Shown in pieces: positions 60,741-64,000 of a stretch of 64,000 bases of DNA. Every line of letters starts with the position of its first letter. The stretch's first letter is position 1. Origin of the DNA: Candidatus Methylomirabilota bacterium. Lineage in GTDB: Bacteria; Methylomirabilota; Methylomirabilia; Methylomirabilales; Methylomirabilaceae. Made by a program: the position numbers and the translations under genes. The stretch is taken from NCBI GenBank assembly GCA_003104975.1, contig PQAM01000008.1, positions 372,001 to 436,000 of the forward strand. Reading direction: 5' to 3'. The notes below the pieces were generated by a model. The model did no database searches and was not told where the DNA came from. It worked only from the letters and a program-made list of their open reading frames with translations.

Positions 60741-61220
60741 GTGGCAGGCCAGGAAATCACTGAGAGCGCGTGCCTGAGTGATGTCGTAGCTGCGCTCCGA
60801 GAGGGGCTCGGTGACGACTTGGTCGCTGTCGCCCTTTTTGGCTCGCGCGCGCGAGGGGATGCCGGGGAGGGGAGTGATTGGGATGTCTTTGTGCTGGCGC
60901 ACCACCTTCCCGGCCGGATTCTTGAGCGACATCAGCGGCTGAAGCGCTTGCTTCCCGATGCATGGAGGGGACGTGTCGCCCTCCTCGCGAACACCCCTCA
61001 GGAGTTTGCCGCCCATCTGCCTCCTCTGTGGCTGGATATTGCCCTGGACGGCATTGTGCTCTATGACCCCGAGGGGTATGCCACCGATCGGTTGGCGCAA
61101 CTCAGAGAGTTGATTCGCAGGCGCGGCTTGATCCGAGAGCGGGCCGGTCGTGATCTGGTCTGGCGTTGGGAACGTTTTCCCGGTTTCAACTGGTCGCTGC
61201 AATGGGACCAAGCATCATGA
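60741..61220 (+). CDS. MntA-like nucleotidyltransferase antitoxin
   Basis: A 159-residue minimal nucleotidyltransferase: VAVALFGSRARGDAGEGSDW contains the full GSx10DxD signature (GS..DWD), followed by DVFVLAHHLPGRILERHQRL. MntA proteins AMPylate and so neutralise HEPN toxins. AGGAGG lies six bases before GTG60741, so the in-frame ATG60681 is not needed. Its stop overlaps the start of the HEPN gene (ATGA). Confidence 0.85.
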   Translation: MAGQEITESACLSDVVAALREGLGDDLVAVALFGSRARGDAGEGSDWDVFVLAHHLPGRILERHQRLKRLLPDAWRGRVALLANTPQEFAAHLPPLWLDIALDGIVLYDPEGYATDRLAQLRELIRRRGLIRERAGRDLVWRWERFPGFNWSLQWDQAS

Positions 61221-61648
61221 CCGGCCGGGAGCAGGTGCAGTATCGCCTCCGGATCGCTCAGGGCTTTTTGAGCGAGGCGCGTCAGGATGTGGAATTGACA
61301 CGCTGGCGCGCTGCAGTGGACAACGCGCAATTGGCGGTGGAGAATGCCGCTAAATCGGTGCTGGCGTTGCTGGGACCGGTCGGTCGTACGCATCACCCTG
61401 CTGTGGCCCTCCGCCAAGCGTTGGATGACGGGCTGTTTCCGGGTCCCGCGCAAGATCGGATAAGATGCCTCATTGAATTGGCGGAGCTGATGGGTCCTGA
61501 TATCCACGTACAAACCGACTACGGAGATGAAATGGGAGGTCGCACACCCTGGGAGCTTTTCAGTGAGACCGACGCCCGTCAGGCGTTGGCCAACGCAGAA
61601 GAGGCTGTCACCCTGGCGCAGGACCTGATGCAGGAGTTGAGCCGGTAA
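61217..61648 (+). CDS. HEPN domain protein (HepT-like toxin partner)
   Basis: A 143-residue helical protein: REQVQYRLRIAQGFLSEARQ, RAAVDNAQLAVENAAKSVLA, then RTHHPAVALRQALDDGLFPG and ELFSETDARQALANAEEAVT form the four-helix HEPN bundle. The strict Rx4-6H RNase motif is not clear, as in several COG1895/COG2250-type members, so RNase activity is uncertain. It is coupled to MntA by an ATGA overlap, the standard arrangement of this toxin-antitoxin class. Confidence 0.82.
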   Translation: MTGREQVQYRLRIAQGFLSEARQDVELTRWRAAVDNAQLAVENAAKSVLALLGPVGRTHHPAVALRQALDDGLFPGPAQDRIRCLIELAELMGPDIHVQTDYGDEMGGRTPWELFSETDARQALANAEEAVTLAQDLMQELSR

Positions 61649-61665
61649 GCGCAGAGGGAGGTGCG

Positions 61666-61923
61666 ATGTCTCGTCCGTTGCCCACGGACCTCGTCAGCTT
61701 CTCCTCAATACCGATGCCCGCCGTCCAGTCCTTTGCGGTGCCCGACCTGCCCAACCCGTTACCGATCACGACGCTGAGAGTATCCTCGGATCTCCTCCCG
61801 GGGACCTACACCTTTTCGGCCTTTGGGGTCGTGCCCGGGAGTAATCCCCTCGACCCCTCTAACCGCCGGACCAATGTGGCGATCACCAGCGTGTCGCTCG
61901 CCACGACCCCGTGTTGTCCTTAG
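61666..61923 (+). CDS. Small orphan protein, probably a remnant of a secreted protein
   Basis: An 85-residue open frame with GGGAGGTG before ATG61666. The segment LLPGTYTFSAFGVVPGSNPL followed by RTNVAITSVSL resembles the C-terminal beta-sandwich end of many secreted or surface proteins, but there is no signal peptide. It is either the 3' end of a lost larger gene that now has its own start, or a chance frame. It lies between two toxin-antitoxin modules. Confidence 0.5.
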   Translation: MSRPLPTDLVSFSSIPMPAVQSFAVPDLPNPLPITTLRVSSDLLPGTYTFSAFGVVPGSNPLDPSNRRTNVAITSVSLATTPCCP

Positions 61924-62113
61924 GGGTGAACCACCGATCGCATGTTAAGTCTTCCATGCATACATATGACGCGAGAGGGTATCGCTCCCACCGGAACAGT
62001 GCTCGATGGCGTTTGTCGTAAGGAAGTCGTTGCCACCTATCAGACCAAAATAGACTGCTCTCCGTCCTTCCCCGAGTCAGTTGAGAGTTGGAATCACACC
62101 CCACCGACCGTGC

Positions 62114-62152
62114 TTGACACATTTTAACTTGACAGGTAAATTAATTATGTCA
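62114..62152 (+). promoter_or_regulatory. Promoter and operator of AbrB/VapC module 1
   Basis: TTGACA (62114-62119), 17-base spacer, TAAATT (62137-62142). The -10 lies in an imperfect palindrome from TGACAGGTAAATTA (62130) to ATTATGTCA (to 62152), a likely binding site for the AbrB-type antitoxin; a further TTGTCTGTCA half-site follows at about 62167. Confidence 0.6.
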
Positions 62153-62192
62153 GGCGAATTGCTAATTTGTCTGTCAAAGGAGTATTAATCCG

Positions 62193-62444
62193 ATGAATGT
62201 GACAAAAGTCGGACGTCGGGGACAAATTACGGTTCCCAAAACGATTCGCCGTTGGCTCAATCTTCAAGAGGGCGATCGCCTCCTCTTCGTCCGTCGGGGC
62301 GACGAAGTCATCCTGCAGCCCCTCACCCGCACCTTGCTGGACCTGCGGGGAAGTGTCCCTGTCTCTGGACCCCAGGATTTCACCGCCATCCGTCGGCAGA
62401 TACTCGAACTCCATGCTCGCAAGGTGATCGAGAATGAAACCTGA
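62193..62444 (+). CDS. AbrB/SpoVT-family antitoxin (VapB type)
   Basis: An 83-residue swapped-hairpin DNA-binding protein: VTKVGRRGQITVPKTIRRWL then LQEGDRLLFVRRGDEVILQP. AAGGAG precedes ATG62193. The C-terminal half would bind the PIN toxin, whose gene overlaps by 11 bases. Autoregulation through the palindromic promoter region upstream is probable. Confidence 0.88.
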   Translation: MNVTKVGRRGQITVPKTIRRWLNLQEGDRLLFVRRGDEVILQPLTRTLLDLRGSVPVSGPQDFTAIRRQILELHARKVIENET

Positions 62445-62865
62445 ACGCCTCTTCGTCGACACCAATCTCTTCCTGCGCTATCTCACCAACGATGTGCCGG
62501 AACAAGCGGATGCCGTCGAGCAGTTGCTCCGTCGTGCAGCGGCGGGAGGGCTGGCCCTGGTCACCAACACCTTGGTTATGGCAGAAATGGTGTGGACGCT
62601 GGAAGCCTTCTATCAACTTCCCAGGAGCGACATCAAAGAGAAGGTACTGACCATCCTGAACACACCAGGGCTGGAGGTGGCAGATGGCGAGCTGATACTG
62701 CAGGCTATGCTCTGCTATGCCGAAAAGAATGTAGACTTCATCGATGCCTATAGCGCGGTCTGGATGCGGGGGCTCGGGCTGACGATTGCCTGTACGTTCG
62801 ACCGGAAACACTTCTCTCGCCTTGAAGGGGTGACCGTGATGGTTCCGGGCGCCGATACGCTGTGA
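62434..62865 (+). CDS. VapC-type PIN domain toxin
   Basis: A 143-residue PIN RNase: RLFVDTNLFLRYLTNDVPEQ carries the first catalytic Asp, NTLVMAEMVWTLEAFYQL the Glu, and NVDFIDAYSAVWM with CTFDRKHFSRL the remaining acids. All four positions are intact, so it should be active. It overlaps the AbrB antitoxin gene by 11 bases. Confidence 0.9.
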   Translation: MKPERLFVDTNLFLRYLTNDVPEQADAVEQLLRRAAAGGLALVTNTLVMAEMVWTLEAFYQLPRSDIKEKVLTILNTPGLEVADGELILQAMLCYAEKNVDFIDAYSAVWMRGLGLTIACTFDRKHFSRLEGVTVMVPGADTL

Positions 62866-63173
62866 TCGCCACCACGCTTTACCGTCGCTGGGTCAGGCCA
62901 ACAGCCGCCTAGGGCGATTCCCGCGTATCTCAACTTCGGTCAACAATTGAAGCGTCTGCTGCTGAGTCATCCTTATCTTAAGAGTGGGTGATAACAGGCG
63001 CCCGAGTTACCAATAGCTCGCCAAGTAGTCGTCAGCAGAAAACGCTCGTCCTGTGATTCATCACGTTCTTTCGCGCTTTGCGCGAAAGCTGTTACGCATG
63101 CACGTCTTCGCGAAACCCACCGCCTTGCCCAGTAAGGAGTGCTATGCTAAAGTAAGAACGATAGGAGGCGATC
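62866..63173. other. Spacer between the two AbrB/VapC modules
   Basis: No gene is seen in these 308 bases. The one structure is the hairpin at 63068-63088. Confidence 0.4.
63068..63088. repeat. Short GC hairpin
   Basis: CTTTCGCG (63068-63075), loop CTTTG, CGCGAAAG (63081-63088): a perfect 8-bp stem without a T-run. Confidence 0.6.
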
Positions 63174-63413
63174 GTGAAGAATGCAGCACGTATGACCAGT
63201 AAGGGTCAGATCACCGTGCCACAGGATGTTCGGCTGGCCCTGGGTGTTCGGCCCGGCGACACGCTACTTTTCGAGAAGGACAGCATCGGCATTCGCGTGC
63301 GCCCCGTGCGAGTCGAGAGTCCGTTTGAAAAGTACCGGGGGATCGGGACTCCAGGCATTCAGCGCGGCAAAAAGGCCGTGATGCGCTGGGTGCGCGCAAT
63401 ACGCGGCCGATGA
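63174..63413 (+). CDS. AbrB/SpoVT-family antitoxin, module 2
   Basis: A 79-residue swapped-hairpin protein: ARMTSKGQITVPQDVRLALG then VRPGDTLLFEKDSIGIRVRP, closing with a basic tail (RGKKAVMRWVRAIRGR). AGGAGG precedes GTG63174. It overlaps the following PIN gene by four bases (ATGA). It is only distantly related to the AbrB antitoxin at 62193, so the two modules are not a recent duplication. Confidence 0.87.
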   Translation: MKNAARMTSKGQITVPQDVRLALGVRPGDTLLFEKDSIGIRVRPVRVESPFEKYRGIGTPGIQRGKKAVMRWVRAIRGR

Positions 63414-63805
63414 CGACGGCGATCGACAGCAACGTCCTGATCGCGCTCTGGAACGAGGACGACAGTCTGAACACGTCGGCGCGTTCGGCACTGGATGCTG
63501 CGTTGGGGCGAGGGAGTCTCGTGATTGCCGCTCCTGCCAGATCGGAAGCGTTTCTCGATTCGTTCTGCAGGGAGACCAGCATTGCGGTAGACTGGCATCT
63601 CAACGAAGCGGTCTGGCGCGCGGCGGGCCGTGCCTTCCAATAGTATGTGACCCACCGCAGAGCACACCGTGACGCCGGTCCTCGTCGCATTCTTGCCGAT
63701 TTTGTCATTGGGGCTCATGCTCTGCACAATGGATTCCGCCTACTCACCCTTGACGACCGACTCTATCGCGCAACCTTTCCGCGCCTGACGATTCTGACGG
63801 TGTAA
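63410..63805 (+). pseudogene. VapC-type PIN toxin interrupted by an in-frame amber codon
   Basis: The frame encodes a full-length PIN protein of 131 codons if one TAG (63641-63643) is read through. Before it: TTAIDSNVLIALWNEDDSLN with the first Asp and the Glu of PARSEAFL. After it, in the same frame: RRILADFVIGAHALHNGFRL and LTLDDRLYRATFPRLTIL, carrying the remaining acids, ending at TAA 63803-63805. The context AFQ-TAG-YV suggests a single base change in a codon such as CAG, AAG or GAG. As it stands the toxin is truncated at 77 residues and should be inactive, while the antitoxin is intact. Confidence 0.85.
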
Positions 63806-63834
63806 TCGCGGCGTTCGCAGTCCAAGAGGGAGCC

Positions 63835-64000
63835 TAGTGTCCCGTTTCTGAAATTCGTTGCCTATTTGCGGACGTCATTCCGGCCAAGCCCGCATCGCGG
63901 GCGCGAGCCGGAATCCAGGAAATAACGGGGGTTCTGGATTCCCGCTTTCGCGGGAATGACGACACATGGAGCGCCGACTTCTTCATCGAACTTTTGACTC
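63835..64000. mobile_element. MITE-like element, second copy (cut by window end)
   Basis: Starts TAGTGTCCCGTTTCTGAAAT like the copy at 33754-33940 and follows it with few differences (GGATTCCCGCTTTCGCGGGA, CGAACTTTTGACTC) until the window ends about ten bases before the expected right end. Same orientation as the first copy. Confidence 0.8.

Noticed and set aside
1-64000. tRNA, rRNA or complete insertion sequence
   Set aside because: No cloverleaf with a TTCRANY-type arm, no rRNA-like stretch and no transposase motif was recognised by eye; a tRNAscan or Infernal run would be decisive.

Overview
This is a GC-rich (roughly 60%) bacterial chromosome segment from a Gram-negative organism: it has outer-membrane barrels, lipoproteins, Tat and Sec signals and an exosortase. 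The combination of a Calvin-type block (glpX-fba-rpe), two NnrS proteins beside a c-type cytochrome, an XrtH exosortase locus and a dense family of short palindromic repeats resembles Candidatus Methylomirabilis (phylum NC10). That assignment is inference from gene content; no rRNA or other marker gene lies in the window.

Layout. 0-6 kb: a cut-off CDS end, an Lnb/DUF4105 envelope protein, and two secreted or surface-type zinc metallopeptidases of different clans around a small unknown protein. 5.7-11.1 kb (minus strand): a nitrosative/redox stress set: FmdE-like protein, a DUF542-NnrS-DUF1858 fusion, a mono-heme cytochrome, a second NnrS and a 2-Cys peroxiredoxin. 11.4-15.4 kb: HbpS/GlcG-like periplasmic protein, YVTN beta-propeller, DUF4242 protein, a bPH-like membrane protein. 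15.6-18.4 kb: class II FBPase/SBPase, class II aldolase and ribulose-phosphate epimerase, followed by an M48 lipoprotein protease.

19.5-25.3 kb (minus strand) is a tightly coupled exopolysaccharide operon: BcsA-like synthase with two PilZ-like domains, two small TPR proteins, a TPR/outer-membrane barrel protein and a GH8 glycanase, with no BcsB. 25.9-33.7 kb: acetyl-CoA synthetase, a YdbH/YdbL-like intermembrane lipid-transport pair, a GT4 glycosyltransferase and a secreted NTELVP-family protein. 34-50 kb is an envelope region: secreted proteins, a HEAT lipoprotein, an IPTL-CTERM substrate with a poly-Thr linker, GT-C and GT2 enzymes, a B12-radical SAM enzyme, exosortase H and its partner, a Tat-exported protein, an Asp-box propeller lipoprotein, and a TMTC-like glycosyltransferase coupled to a GT2.

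50-64 kb is a rearranged accessory region. It holds a second NTELVP protein, a GIY-YIG nuclease nested in repeats, five toxin-antitoxin-like modules (DUF433/DUF5615, HTH/PIN, MntA/HepT, two AbrB/VapC), two glycosyltransferases whose promoter and first codons are also present as a broken duplicate, an orphan secreted protein and several gene remnants. Thirteen loci carry a CGTCATTGCGAG-type palindromic repeat, and two further short repeat families, one of them MITE-like with TA-flanked inverted ends, are dispersed over the window. No CRISPR array, rRNA, tRNA or transposase gene was recognised.
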